This document shows, piece by piece, positions 9,061 through 16,667 of a stretch of 64,000 nt of DNA. The DNA is from Flavobacterium denitrificans DSM 15936. GTDB lineage: Bacteria > Bacteroidota > Bacteroidia > Flavobacteriales > Flavobacteriaceae. The translations under genes were made by a program, and so were the position numbers. The DNA is taken from the NCBI RefSeq assembly GCF_000425445.1, contig NZ_KE384378.1, forward strand, positions 47,811 through 111,810, given 5' to 3'. The notes below the pieces were generated by a model. It was not told the DNA's origin. It was given only the letters and a program-made list of their open reading frames with translations, and ran no database searches. Position 1 is the first letter of the stretch. Every line of letters starts with the position of its first letter.

Positions 9061-9984
9061 TTAATCCACTTTTACTATTTCGCCATAAACTCTGAATTTA
9101 AGGTTGGTGATATACTTTATTTGCTCTAAAACATTCTCTAATGTTGCGTCTTTCTTGATAAATACCGTTAACGGCGTTGCTAATACGCGTTCATTATCAT
9201 ATTCAAATGAAACTCCGTATTTATATTGTAAAATCGTAATAACTTGTTTAAGTGTGGTTTGATTTAGCGTAACATCAGTGTTGTACCAATTCACTAAAAA
9301 AGATTTGTCGGCCTGTTGTCTGCTCAGTTTATTTGATTCGAACAAAGCTTCTTCATTCGGAACCAAATCAACGCTTTGTTCTTTTGAACTCACGTTTACT
9401 TTTCCAGTTACGACAATCACTTCACATTTTGATTTCGAAAGCTGAACGTGAAATGATGTCCCAACTACTCTAGTTTTGATTTCCCTTGAAGTAATAATAA
9501 AAGGATGCTTTTTGTCTTTGGCGATTTCAAAAAATGCATTTCCTTTTAAAAGAGAAACTTTTCTTTCCTCTCCCTCAAATTTTTCAGGATATTGGAATAA
9601 TGAGTTTGCTGCCAGATAAATTTTCGAGCCGTCACTTAATTGGATAGATTTGGGAATCGATGACGTTTTAAATGTTAATTGCTTTTCTGAAGCAATTTCA
9701 GGTTTAAACCAAAAGCCTAAACCGACAAGAAAAAGAATACTGGCAGCAGCTATATATTTTAAGTAAGGATAAAAGCTTTTCTTTTTTCCTATTCGAAGCT
9801 GAATTCCTTCGTATATATTTTGAGAAACTTCATCAGAATTTCCCATTGAAACTTCATCCCATTTTGATTTTTGATATTGATTGAAGGCAAAATCATTCAG
9901 CAGATTTTCTTCTGCAATTGAAGTTTTATTTCGTGAACTTTTATCGATAAGATATTCTAAACTATGCTTGATTCTTTTTATCAT
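9061..9984 (-). CDS. FecR-family anti-sigma factor
   Basis: An inner-membrane anti-sigma factor that relays a signal from the SusC STN domain to the ECF sigma factor. A short cytoplasmic N-terminus (about residues 1-75) precedes one membrane helix (YIAAASILFLVGLGFWF). The periplasmic FecR domain follows (IQLSDGSKIYLAANSLFQYP, LLKGNAFFEIAKDKKHPFII, VVGTSFHVQL). The C-terminal DUF4974-like end (LNQTTLKQVITILQYKYGVSFEY) resembles an STN fold. I start at the ATG at 9984 (MIKRIKHSLEY). The frame stays open to an ATG at 10020, but those 12 extra residues are encoded by one arm of an intergenic inverted repeat and are probably not translated. It lies between the sigma gene and susC. Confidence 0.88.
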   Translation of the reverse strand: MIKRIKHSLEYLIDKSSRNKTSIAEENLLNDFAFNQYQKSKWDEVSMGNSDEVSQNIYEGIQLRIGKKKSFYPYLKYIAAASILFLVGLGFWFKPEIASEKQLTFKTSSIPKSIQLSDGSKIYLAANSLFQYPEKFEGEERKVSLLKGNAFFEIAKDKKHPFIITSREIKTRVVGTSFHVQLSKSKCEVIVVTGKVNVSSKEQSVDLVPNEEALFESNKLSRQQADKSFLVNWYNTDVTLNQTTLKQVITILQYKYGVSFEYDNERVLATPLTVFIKKDATLENVLEQIKYITNLKFRVYGEIVKVD

Positions 9985-10005
9985 ACTACTTTGTGTAATT
10001 TTTTC

Positions 10006-10142
10006 AACACATAGAAACATAGTTTTACTTACTTATTAAAGGCGTTTCACTTTGCATTAATAATCATAACATTTTGCTATGTGTAAAAACTAGTTTTTCT
10101 AAATCTCCTTTTTCAAAAAAAAATACTATGTTTCTATGTGTT
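10006..10142. repeat. Inverted repeat, family D (18-bp perfect arms)
   Basis: AACACATAGAAACATAGT at 10006-10023 is perfectly complementary to 10125-10142. The space between contains AAAGGCGTTTCACTT and CTATGTGT. A related element with the same arm and the same AAGGCGTTTCACTT core occurs at 44594-44737. It fills most of the sigma-fecR gap. Confidence 0.85.
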
Positions 10143-10247
10143 AAAAAAAACCGATTCAATTAAAAAGGTTTGTTATTACAAGTAAGTACCAGAATCCTGA
10201 AATCGTACTATCCGGAAATATTATGAAAACGTCAACTGAAGGTTATC

Positions 10248-10772
10248 TTAAAAGTTTTTATGAAAAATAATAAACGGCGCCAGCCAAGCCAAGTCTTTCA
10301 AGCCTTCGCGTAATTGTTTTATTGCCGATGAAATTTGGTTTTTCACGGTTTGTTTCGAAATTCCGAGTTCGTCTGCAATCTGGTCGATTGACATATCTTG
10401 AAACTTGTACATCAATAAAACTTCTTTTCTTTTCTCTGGAAGTTTATCTAATGCTGCATAAAGCAGATCCATCAATTCAGGATCAATCGACGCAAAATTG
10501 TCTATGATGTAATCCTCAAACTGATCTTCTAAAATTGTCTTGTCAAAACGATTATTTTGATAATGTTTGAAAACCTGATTTTTTACGGCACGAAATAAAT
10601 AAGGTTCGATCGCATTAATATTAAGGTCGTCTTTTCTTTCCCATAAATCAATAAAAACATCCTGTACAATATTCTGTGCCAAATCTTTGTCCTGAGTCAT
10701 CGTATAAGAGAAAGCATTAAGCTTTTTCCAGTATTGCGTATACGTTTTTTCAAAAATTTCAGGATTCTTCAT
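10248..10772 (-). CDS. ECF sigma-70 factor (Bacteroidetes expansion family)
   Basis: A sigma factor of about 174 residues that should direct RNA polymerase to the susCD genes once FecR releases it. Region 2 (FSYTMTQDKDLAQNIVQDVFIDLWERKDDL, split over residues 21-50) and region 4 (LDKLPEKRKEVLLMYKFQDMS, then DQIADELGISKQTVKNQISSAIKQL helix-turn-helix) are both present. I use the ATG at 10772 (MKNPEIFEKTYTQYW). The frame stays open upstream to a TTG at 10838, but that TTG is part of a TAACTTTG promoter box, so the longer form is unlikely. It is the first gene of the sigma-fecR-susC-susD series. Confidence 0.9.
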   Translation of the reverse strand: MKNPEIFEKTYTQYWKKLNAFSYTMTQDKDLAQNIVQDVFIDLWERKDDLNINAIEPYLFRAVKNQVFKHYQNNRFDKTILEDQFEDYIIDNFASIDPELMDLLYAALDKLPEKRKEVLLMYKFQDMSIDQIADELGISKQTVKNQISSAIKQLREGLKDLAWLAPFIIFHKNF

Positions 10773-10835
10773 GGTGCCTTTTGGTAGTATTTGGAGATGT
10801 AAAATAAGGAAATACGGCACCAATATTTTTTTCCT

Positions 10836-10843
10836 CAAAGTTA
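10836..10843 (-). promoter_or_regulatory. -7 box of the sigma factor gene
   Basis: TAACTTTG on the minus strand is an exact TAnnTTTG match, about 65 bases above the ATG at 10772. It overlaps the TTG that would start the longer reading of the sigma gene, which supports the shorter protein. Confidence 0.45.
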
Positions 10844-11039
10844 TCTTTAAATTAAATTACGAATGCATTTGCTTTATTAATACTACTATTTTCGGGCAAA
10901 AATGATATTTGGTTTGAAATTTCTTTTCGTTTAGCTAACACAAAAAATAAATTGCAATCCTACTTTAGTAATCTCTAAAAAAAGCAAATTCTCTTTTTGC
11001 TGCGTCCTCTTAATTCCAAATCTTAATTTCATCAAAATC

Positions 11040-12095
11040 ATGAAACAAATTCTGTTTGCAATACTATTTGCAGGAACTTTTCAATTTAGTCAGGCGCAAA
11101 ATGACAATTTAAAAATCAACCAAATTCAAGTTATTGGCTCGCACAACAGTTATCGCCACGCCATCGAAACTGATTTATACAATACCATTCAGGCAAAAGA
11201 TACTTCGCGTTCTTTAAAAGGCTTACAATACACGCACATCAGTATCACAGAACAATTAAATAGAGGTTTGCGCAACTTAGAAATTGATGTTCAAGCTGAT
11301 TCGAAAGGTGGAAAATTTGCGCATCCAAAAGGTCTTGATATTGCAAAATCACAAGAGGCTTACGATCCGAATGGAGAAATGAAAAAACCGGGTTTTAAAG
11401 TTTTTCATATGATCGATATCGATTTTAGAACTTCTTGCTACACGCTTCAAAGTTGTCTTGCAGAACTAAAAAAATGGTCGAATGCAAATCCTGATCATGT
11501 TCCGGTTTTTATCACTTTAGAACCAAAAGACGACGATAGTTACTTGGGCACAAAAGCCGAAAAATTCACACCTGAACTTTTTGATGCTTTAGACAAAGAA
11601 CTTCGCAAAGGTTTAGGAAATAAAATCATCACACCAGACATGGTTCGCGGCAAATACAAAACACTTGAAGAAGCCGTTTTGAACAATAATTGGCCAACTC
11701 TAAAAGAAGCGAAAGGAAAATTTATATTCTTATTAGATAATAACGGCGCAAAAAGAGATTTGTACGCATTGAATCATCCGTCCCTTATGGGACGCGCCGT
11801 TTTTATTAATGCCGAACTAGGAAAACCAGAAGCCGCTTGGATGTTTAGAAATAATTCTGAGGATCCATCAATTTCTGATTTGGTAAAAAAAGGCTATATC
11901 ATAAGAACTAGAGCGGACTCTGATACAAAAGAAGCACGCGCCAATGATTATTCGCATTTCGAAGCCGCGAAAAAATCAGGATCGCAAGTCATCAGCACCG
12001 ATTATTATTTGCCGAGTACTTTCTTCAATTCTCCTTATCAAATTAAATATAATGATGGAACTTATGTGAGAACGAATCCTGTTAATGTAGAGTAA
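11040..12095 (+). CDS. Secreted Ca2+-dependent PI-PLC-like phosphodiesterase
   Basis: A 351-residue exported protein with signal peptide (to about residue 19, ending SQAQ). The PLC-like TIM barrel shows IGSHNSYRH near residue 35-43 (first catalytic His), LRNLEIDVQAD (metal-binding Glu and Asp), KVFHMIDIDFRTS (second His), and VFITLEPKDDD. These match the Ca2+-dependent phosphatidylinositol phospholipase C-like family, which cleaves phosphodiester bonds next to a hydroxyl-bearing headgroup. The true substrate (phosphoinositide, glycerophosphodiester or other) is not decided. It is divergent from the ECF sigma gene and is a single-gene unit ending at a hairpin at 12110-12149. Neighbouring phosphatase genes suggest, but do not prove, a role in phosphate or lipid scavenging. 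Confidence 0.8.
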   Translation: MKQILFAILFAGTFQFSQAQNDNLKINQIQVIGSHNSYRHAIETDLYNTIQAKDTSRSLKGLQYTHISITEQLNRGLRNLEIDVQADSKGGKFAHPKGLDIAKSQEAYDPNGEMKKPGFKVFHMIDIDFRTSCYTLQSCLAELKKWSNANPDHVPVFITLEPKDDDSYLGTKAEKFTPELFDALDKELRKGLGNKIITPDMVRGKYKTLEEAVLNNNWPTLKEAKGKFIFLLDNNGAKRDLYALNHPSLMGRAVFINAELGKPEAAWMFRNNSEDPSISDLVKKGYIIRTRADSDTKEARANDYSHFEAAKKSGSQVISTDYYLPSTFFNSPYQIKYNDGTYVRTNPVNVE

Positions 12096-12109
12096 ATTTT
12101 AGTTTTCAG

Positions 12110-12149
12110 TCACGGTCACAGTTTTCAAGATTGTGACTGTGATTTTTTT
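12110..12149 (+). terminator. Terminator of the PI-PLC-like gene
   Basis: TCACGGTCACA pairs with TGTGACTGTGA and is followed by a run of seven T, 15 bases after the stop codon. This is a good intrinsic terminator. Confidence 0.8.
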
Positions 12150-12318
12150 AACGCAAAGTTCGCAAAGCTAAAGTATAAAGCTTTGCGGACTTTGTTGCTT
12201 AAATTTGCTCGCAAAGACGCAGAGTCGCAAAGCTTATAAAAACTTTGCGACTCTGCGTCTTTGCGAGATTAAAAAATCTGAATAATATTTTAAAAAGACT
12301 TTGCGTGCTTTGCAGTTA
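12150..12318. repeat. Family A inverted repeats, incl. a perfect 25-bp pair
   Basis: Two hairpins stand in tandem. The first pairs CGCAAAGTTCGCAAAGCT (12152-12169) with AGCTTTGCGGACTTTG (12179-12194). The second is a perfect 25-bp inverted repeat, 12208-12232 with 12243-12267, built from GCAAAGACGCAGAGTCGC with a ten-base loop. A solo arm, GACTTTGCGTGCTTTGCAG, follows at 12298-12316. The block separates the convergent PI-PLC and metallophosphoesterase genes. Confidence 0.85.
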
Positions 12319-12323
12319 AAAAA

Positions 12324-14252
12324 TCACTTCAAACTTTTAACTTCTCCACTTTTCAAATCAACGGTAAAATGATCTGCAGGAACTTCATGCATGAATTTAT
12401 TGAAGATTGTAAAGAATAATTTCATCTGTTTTTTCAAAAGTTTTTCATCAGAATTCTCCAAAAACATTTTATATAAAACTTTATATTGTTTTGCTCTTTC
12501 CAAACCAACATCGGCAAGAGCCAATTCATCGGCGCTTCTAAAACGGTAAAAATCGATTAAAAGATCATTTCCTGTCCAATTAAAATCTTCTTTCTTAAGG
12601 TTGCTTTGAGCTAAAATTTGTTCTGATTTCAATTCTGCTTCTTTCCATTCTTTTTCAAATTGGGATTTATTTTTCAATATAAAATCAAAATCTTTATCCG
12701 ATTTAATATTGGCTAAAACCAATAAATCTTTGGCAGAAACATTCAGAATAAAATCTTTAAAAGCAGAAGGCCAATCGTCTTTTAAAAACCGAAGACGCAC
12801 TAATTCTTTCAAATAAAAATCGGTAAAATCGTGGTAATTTTTAGTTTTCAGAATATCACTATTCCAAATATCTTTTGCGTTTTGACTTTCCAAAAACTGA
12901 TATTCCATTTTATACAAATCAAAAAGTTCATCAAACCTCGGAACATTACCAATTGTTATCGTTTGAATATCGACAAGATTATCTTTTTGAATCGTTAGTA
13001 ATTTGTAAGCCGGAATGTACGCGGCAAGTGAAGGCGTTTGAATATTAACTAAAGTATTTCCGTTTTTGGTTGTTCGCGTTCCAGTATCATTGATATGCAT
13101 ATGACCGCCAAAATGAATTTTCAAACCAGCATCAGCAAAAACTTGCGCCACTTCTTCAACCGGAACTCGGTTTAACTGCCATTTATTTGGCCCCAGAAGC
13201 TCTTTAATTTCTGCGGAAGCATCATCATTAAAATCGATCATAGGGAAATGACTGAAAGCCACTAAAGTTTTTCCTCGAAGTTTGGCTTCCGCCGAAACAT
13301 CCTGAACCCATTTTATCAAATGTTTTTTGTTGGAAAGTACATTATTATAACCTGTACTTGCTTCAGAATAGCTTTTAGAATCTTTTGGATCTTCTCCATT
13401 CTTCTTCGGAATATAAACATTTCCGTCAATCGCCATCAACCAAAGTCCGTCGATGGGTTCTACTACATAACTTACATCTGGAACTTCGTAGCCCGGGGCA
13501 ACTTCATAAACTCTGTTTTTTAGAACCGAAGCTTCGAGCGCTTTTAAATAATTGTAGTCTTGGCTATTATATGACGAAAAAGGAGTCGCCCAAAACTTGT
13601 AGTTTTTATTCGGATAAAAACCGAAGTTTTTTAGATCATTTGTAATGCCTAAATAACCCATTTTAGCAATATCGGCTGTTATGACAACTGGCTGTTCGAT
13701 ATTCATGTTTGGCTTATACATGCCGTCTTTGCTAAAAATGGGTTGGCTTTTTCCTTCTTTTCCTAAAAAATCTTCTTTTCCCGATTCCTGAGCAAATGGT
13801 CCAACCGGATCGTGATTTCCGGTAGTTATAAAAAATTCAATTCCGTATTTCTTTTGGTACTGATCTAAAATTTTCTGCAATCCTCGCACGTGAATTGGCT
13901 GTCCGTCATCGGTGTAATCGCCTGGAAGTGCAACATATTTTATCTTTCTTTTTGCAATATCTTCCAGCGCCGCGATGAAGGCAAAATAATTTTCATTGAA
14001 AATTCTCGTCGAATGCAACTGCGAGGCCATCGTTCTTATTAACGTGTATTTTTTTGTTTTGGTATTCAAAACACCTTTAAAATCATTATCTGAGAAAGTT
14101 CCGTACAAATCTTGAAGATGAACATCAGACAAAAAAGCAACCTGAACACCTTCTAAATTTTTTGTTTTTTGAGCTGAAATGGTATAATTAAAGAAAATAA
14201 AAAACAGAACTGCGAGCCAGCTTTTATAGTGGGGAAAAGTTTTAAAATTCAT
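12324..14252 (-). CDS. Exported calcineurin-like metallophosphoesterase
   Basis: A large exported phosphoesterase of 642 residues. All metal-binding motifs of the calcineurin-like family are present in order: SDVHLQD, PGDYTDDG, TTGNHDP, FSHFPM and GGHMH. The first 300 to 400 residues form the catalytic domain; the C-terminal third is helical with no recognised domain. I prefer the ATG at 14252 (MNFKTFPHYKSW), because a signal peptide ending SAQ then begins normally; the ATG at 14276 adds eight residues. The substrate is unknown; family members act on phosphomonoesters, phosphodiesters, nucleotides or UDP-sugars. It is monocistronic and convergent with the PI-PLC-like gene. Confidence 0.82.
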   Translation of the reverse strand: MNFKTFPHYKSWLAVLFFIFFNYTISAQKTKNLEGVQVAFLSDVHLQDLYGTFSDNDFKGVLNTKTKKYTLIRTMASQLHSTRIFNENYFAFIAALEDIAKRKIKYVALPGDYTDDGQPIHVRGLQKILDQYQKKYGIEFFITTGNHDPVGPFAQESGKEDFLGKEGKSQPIFSKDGMYKPNMNIEQPVVITADIAKMGYLGITNDLKNFGFYPNKNYKFWATPFSSYNSQDYNYLKALEASVLKNRVYEVAPGYEVPDVSYVVEPIDGLWLMAIDGNVYIPKKNGEDPKDSKSYSEASTGYNNVLSNKKHLIKWVQDVSAEAKLRGKTLVAFSHFPMIDFNDDASAEIKELLGPNKWQLNRVPVEEVAQVFADAGLKIHFGGHMHINDTGTRTTKNGNTLVNIQTPSLAAYIPAYKLLTIQKDNLVDIQTITIGNVPRFDELFDLYKMEYQFLESQNAKDIWNSDILKTKNYHDFTDFYLKELVRLRFLKDDWPSAFKDFILNVSAKDLLVLANIKSDKDFDFILKNKSQFEKEWKEAELKSEQILAQSNLKKEDFNWTGNDLLIDFYRFRSADELALADVGLERAKQYKVLYKMFLENSDEKLLKKQMKLFFTIFNKFMHEVPADHFTVDLKSGEVKSLK

Positions 14253-14368
14253 AATGAAATTCAGATTTTGGAGCATTTAAAATAACTCCGCAATTTTAGG
14301 TATTAAAACCTAAAGTTTCTTTACCGTAGTGTTACGGAATAATAATTTTTATTGCCTGTTTGCTGATT

Positions 14369-14554
14369 TAACCGCTAAGTTCGCAAAGGTTTACGCAAGG
14401 TTCGCAAAGGTTTACGCAAGGTTCGCAAGTTTTTTTGCCACAGATTGAAAGGATTAAAAATGATTTTTAAAATCTGTGTAAATCTTTTTAATCTGTGGCA
14501 TTATTTTTTAATCTTTGCATGCTTTGCGTAAACCTTTGAGAACTTTGAGGTTAA
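14369..14554. repeat. Nested inverted repeat with a 21-bp duplication
   Basis: The outer arms (AACCGCTAAGTTCGCAAAGG from 14370; complement 14521-14554) enclose an inner pair, TTGCCACAGATTGAAAGGATT (14436-14456) with AATCTTTTTAATCTGTGGCA (14481-14500). The left arm contains an exact 21-bp tandem duplication, 14379-14399 and 14400-14420. It separates the HAD and metallophosphoesterase genes. Confidence 0.85.
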
Positions 14555-14561
14555 GGAAAAT

Positions 14562-15212
14562 CTAAATCTGAAGCAAAGAACACAGCTCTTCATAATCATT
14601 AAAAAGCACTGCGCCTTCTTCTTCTAAATCAGAATTATTATAGCCGTTTGCAAAACCGTAGACTTTAAATCCACCGCTCATTCCGGCTTTTACACCCGCT
14701 TTGCTGTCTTCCAAAACAATACAATCTTTTACGTCAAAACCCATTTCTTTTGCGGCATGCAAAAATATTCCCGGATCGGGTTTCCAGCTATTGATTTGAT
14801 AGGAACTGAAAATTTTACCTTCGAATTTATCCAACAATCCCGCTACTTCTAAATTCAAACGGATTTTCTCCAGCGGTCCACTTGATGCGACACAAAACGG
14901 AATTTTCAGTTTTTCAATAAAAGCAACAACGCCTTCCATTGGTCTTACTTCTGTTTTAAACGCTTCAAAGCTTTTTTGGCGATACTCGGCTTCAAAATTT
15001 TCAGGAAGTTTTTGGTCAATCGCTTCTTCAATATGTCGGAAACAATCTTTTAAATTTCGTCCATTAAAATTGCGATAAGCATCTTCAATTTTCATTTCAA
15101 AACCATGTTCAGATGCCATTTCAAGCAAGATTCCGTTCCCGATTTTTTCGGTATCTACCAAAACTCCGTCGCAATCAAAAATTATACACTTAACCATTTT
15201 ATTGATTTTCAT
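14562..15212 (-). CDS. HAD-family sugar-phosphatase/phosphoglucomutase-like
   Basis: A cytoplasmic HAD-superfamily hydrolase of 216 residues. Motif I is FDCDGVLVDTE with the two catalytic Asp; motif II is CVASSGP; motif III/IV is KPDPGIFLHAA and VLEDSKAGVKAG. The helical cap between residues 20 and 90 puts it with the beta-phosphoglucomutase and 2-deoxyglucose-6-phosphatase subfamily. E. coli YieH and similar proteins dephosphorylate small sugar phosphates, so that is the likely reaction, but mutase activity cannot be excluded. Two in-frame ATG codons (15212 and 15197) are possible; the second gives MVKCIIFDCDG, the more usual start. It is monocistronic. Confidence 0.8.
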   Translation of the reverse strand: MKINKMVKCIIFDCDGVLVDTEKIGNGILLEMASEHGFEMKIEDAYRNFNGRNLKDCFRHIEEAIDQKLPENFEAEYRQKSFEAFKTEVRPMEGVVAFIEKLKIPFCVASSGPLEKIRLNLEVAGLLDKFEGKIFSSYQINSWKPDPGIFLHAAKEMGFDVKDCIVLEDSKAGVKAGMSGGFKVYGFANGYNNSDLEEEGAVLFNDYEELCSLLQI

Positions 15213-15225
15213 TTAATTAAAATTC

Positions 15226-15248
15226 ATACTTGCACAAAAGGCAAGTAT
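15226..15248. promoter_or_regulatory. 8-bp inverted repeat upstream of the HAD gene
   Basis: ATACTTGC and GCAAGTAT flank a seven-base spacer, 14 to 36 bases above the HAD start. It could be an operator or a chance palindrome; no regulator is suggested. Confidence 0.25.
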
Positions 15249-15313
15249 TGAAATTTACGAAAAATAATCCAAGCCAAAAAGTCATTGAAATGCAAACCCT
15301 ACCAGATATTCAA

Positions 15314-15344
15314 TACTTCTGTACAAAATTACCCTACTTCTGTA
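15314..15344 (+). promoter_or_regulatory. 10-bp direct repeat with 21-bp period (candidate AraC/HTCS site)
   Basis: TACTTCTGTA occurs exactly at 15314-15323 and again at 15335-15344. The 21-bp period, two helical turns, is what two AraC-type DNA-binding domains on one face need. The site is 70 to 100 bases above the DUF4861 start, where an activator of that gene would sit. An HTCS with an AraC domain is encoded 8 kb away. Confidence 0.45.
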
Positions 15345-15413
15345 TTGGTATGTGGCATTTGATTTGTAATTTTATAATCCTATCGAACCTATTAAAAATA
15401 AAAAATACAAATT

Positions 15414-16580
15414 GTGAAAAAACAACTTTTTCTAATAACCCTTTTGACTGGCACACTTGTGCTACATTCTCAAAACAAAACAATCACAGTAAGCAATCTT
15501 CTTAAAATTGACCGCGAATTTGAAACAGTAGAACTGACCAAAAAATCTCTCGGATTGGATGCCACTGCTAAACTGGAAAATTACGCCATAAAAGACAAAA
15601 GCAATTCCTTTCTAGAAACTCAAACGGTAGATAACGATGGCGATGGAACGGCAGATGTATTATTATTTCAGCCAAAAATCAAAGCTTCTTCAAAACAAGA
15701 TTTTGAAGTTTTTGTGGGAACAAATCCTTCGGCTTCAAAAGTAATTAGCTGTTATTCTCGTTTTGTGCCAGAACGAACAGACGATTATGCATGGGAAAAC
15801 AACAAAGTCGCTTTTAGGACTTACGGACCTGTAGCGCAAAAAATGGTGGAAGATAAAATTCCCGGGGGTACTTTGACCAGCGGTATGGATGCTTGGCTAA
15901 AAAGAGTCGATTATCCAATTATCAACAAATGGTACGAAAAAATGACTTCTGGAGCTGGAACTTATCATAAAGATACTGGCGAAGGCTTAGATAATTTTCA
16001 TGTAGGCGATAGCCGTGGTATTGGTGGAATTGCTGTAAATGTAGATGGGAAATATTATTTCTCTAAGAATTTCATCAGCTGGAAAACCATTACGACTGGA
16101 CCAATCCGAACAAGTTTTATTTTGACTTATGCGGATTGGGATGCAAAAGGAAATAAAATAACCGAATCAAAATTAATCAGCCTCGATTATGGAAGTTATC
16201 TTTCTCGTTTTGAAACTACTATTACAGGAGCAAAAACAATTTCAGTTGGATTGACGCTTCATGAGAAAAAAGGAACTATTGGAACTAACTTAAAAAGCGG
16301 TTGGTTGAGTTATTGGGAACCAATCGATGATTCTGAAATCGGATTAGGATTAGTCGCTCCAAAAAACACTTTGGCAAGTTTTGACAATCACGTTACAGAT
16401 GAAAAAGATTTGAGCAATCTGTACGGAAATATTTCCCTTAAAAACAACAAAGCAGTTTATTACACCGGTTTTGGATGGAAAAAAGGAAGTCCGTTTCAAA
16501 ATAAACAAGAATGGGAAACGTATTTGACTTCTTTTGCTGAAAAAATCAATAATCCGCTTGTTGTTAAGGTGAAAAAATAA
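15414..16580 (+). CDS. DUF4861-family exported protein
   Basis: A 388-residue periplasmic protein with signal peptide (to residue 20, ending LHSQ). The start is a GTG at 15414; translation from it gives MKKQLFLITLL. The body matches DUF4861: DNDGDGTADVLLFQPKI, RFVPERTDDYAWENNKVAFRTYGP, GEGLDNFHVGDSRGIGGIAV and SYLSRFETTI. DUF4861 genes are often found among Bacteroidota genes for uronic-acid polysaccharides, and the GH88, beta-helix and uronate genes follow here. No catalytic activity is established for the family to my knowledge. A 21-bp-period direct repeat upstream suggests AraC-type activation. The gene is convergent with the LacI regulator and ends at an inverted repeat. Confidence 0.8.
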   Translation: MKKQLFLITLLTGTLVLHSQNKTITVSNLLKIDREFETVELTKKSLGLDATAKLENYAIKDKSNSFLETQTVDNDGDGTADVLLFQPKIKASSKQDFEVFVGTNPSASKVISCYSRFVPERTDDYAWENNKVAFRTYGPVAQKMVEDKIPGGTLTSGMDAWLKRVDYPIINKWYEKMTSGAGTYHKDTGEGLDNFHVGDSRGIGGIAVNVDGKYYFSKNFISWKTITTGPIRTSFILTYADWDAKGNKITESKLISLDYGSYLSRFETTITGAKTISVGLTLHEKKGTIGTNLKSGWLSYWEPIDDSEIGLGLVAPKNTLASFDNHVTDEKDLSNLYGNISLKNNKAVYYTGFGWKKGSPFQNKQEWETYLTSFAEKINNPLVVKVKK

Positions 16581-16587
16581 GTTTTTT

Positions 16588-16666
16588 GTTTCACGCAGAT
16601 TTGGCAGATTGAGCAGATTCTATCCTAATCTTCATCTGCATACATTCAATTAAATCTGCGTGAAAC
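16588..16666. repeat. Inverted repeat, family B
   Basis: GTTTCACGCAGATTT at 16588-16602 and its perfect complement AAATCTGCGTGAAAC at 16652-16666 close a loop with further GCAGATT copies. It fills the gap between the convergent DUF4861 and LacI genes, ending one base before the LacI stop codon. Confidence 0.85.
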
Positions 16667-16667
16667 A

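Noticed and set aside
10773..10838. N-terminal extension of the ECF sigma factor
   Set aside because: It would start at a TTG that belongs to a TAACTTTG promoter box, and sigma region 2 begins normally from the ATG at 10772.
14294..14337. Two short hairpins before the metallophosphoesterase gene (TTTAGGT/ACCTAAA and CCGTA/TACGG)
   Set aside because: Stems of five to seven bases are expected by chance in AT-rich gaps and nothing else supports a function.
15230..15505. 91-codon plus-strand frame before DUF4861
   Set aside because: It runs over the DUF4861 signal peptide in another frame and covers the candidate operator; it has no domain.
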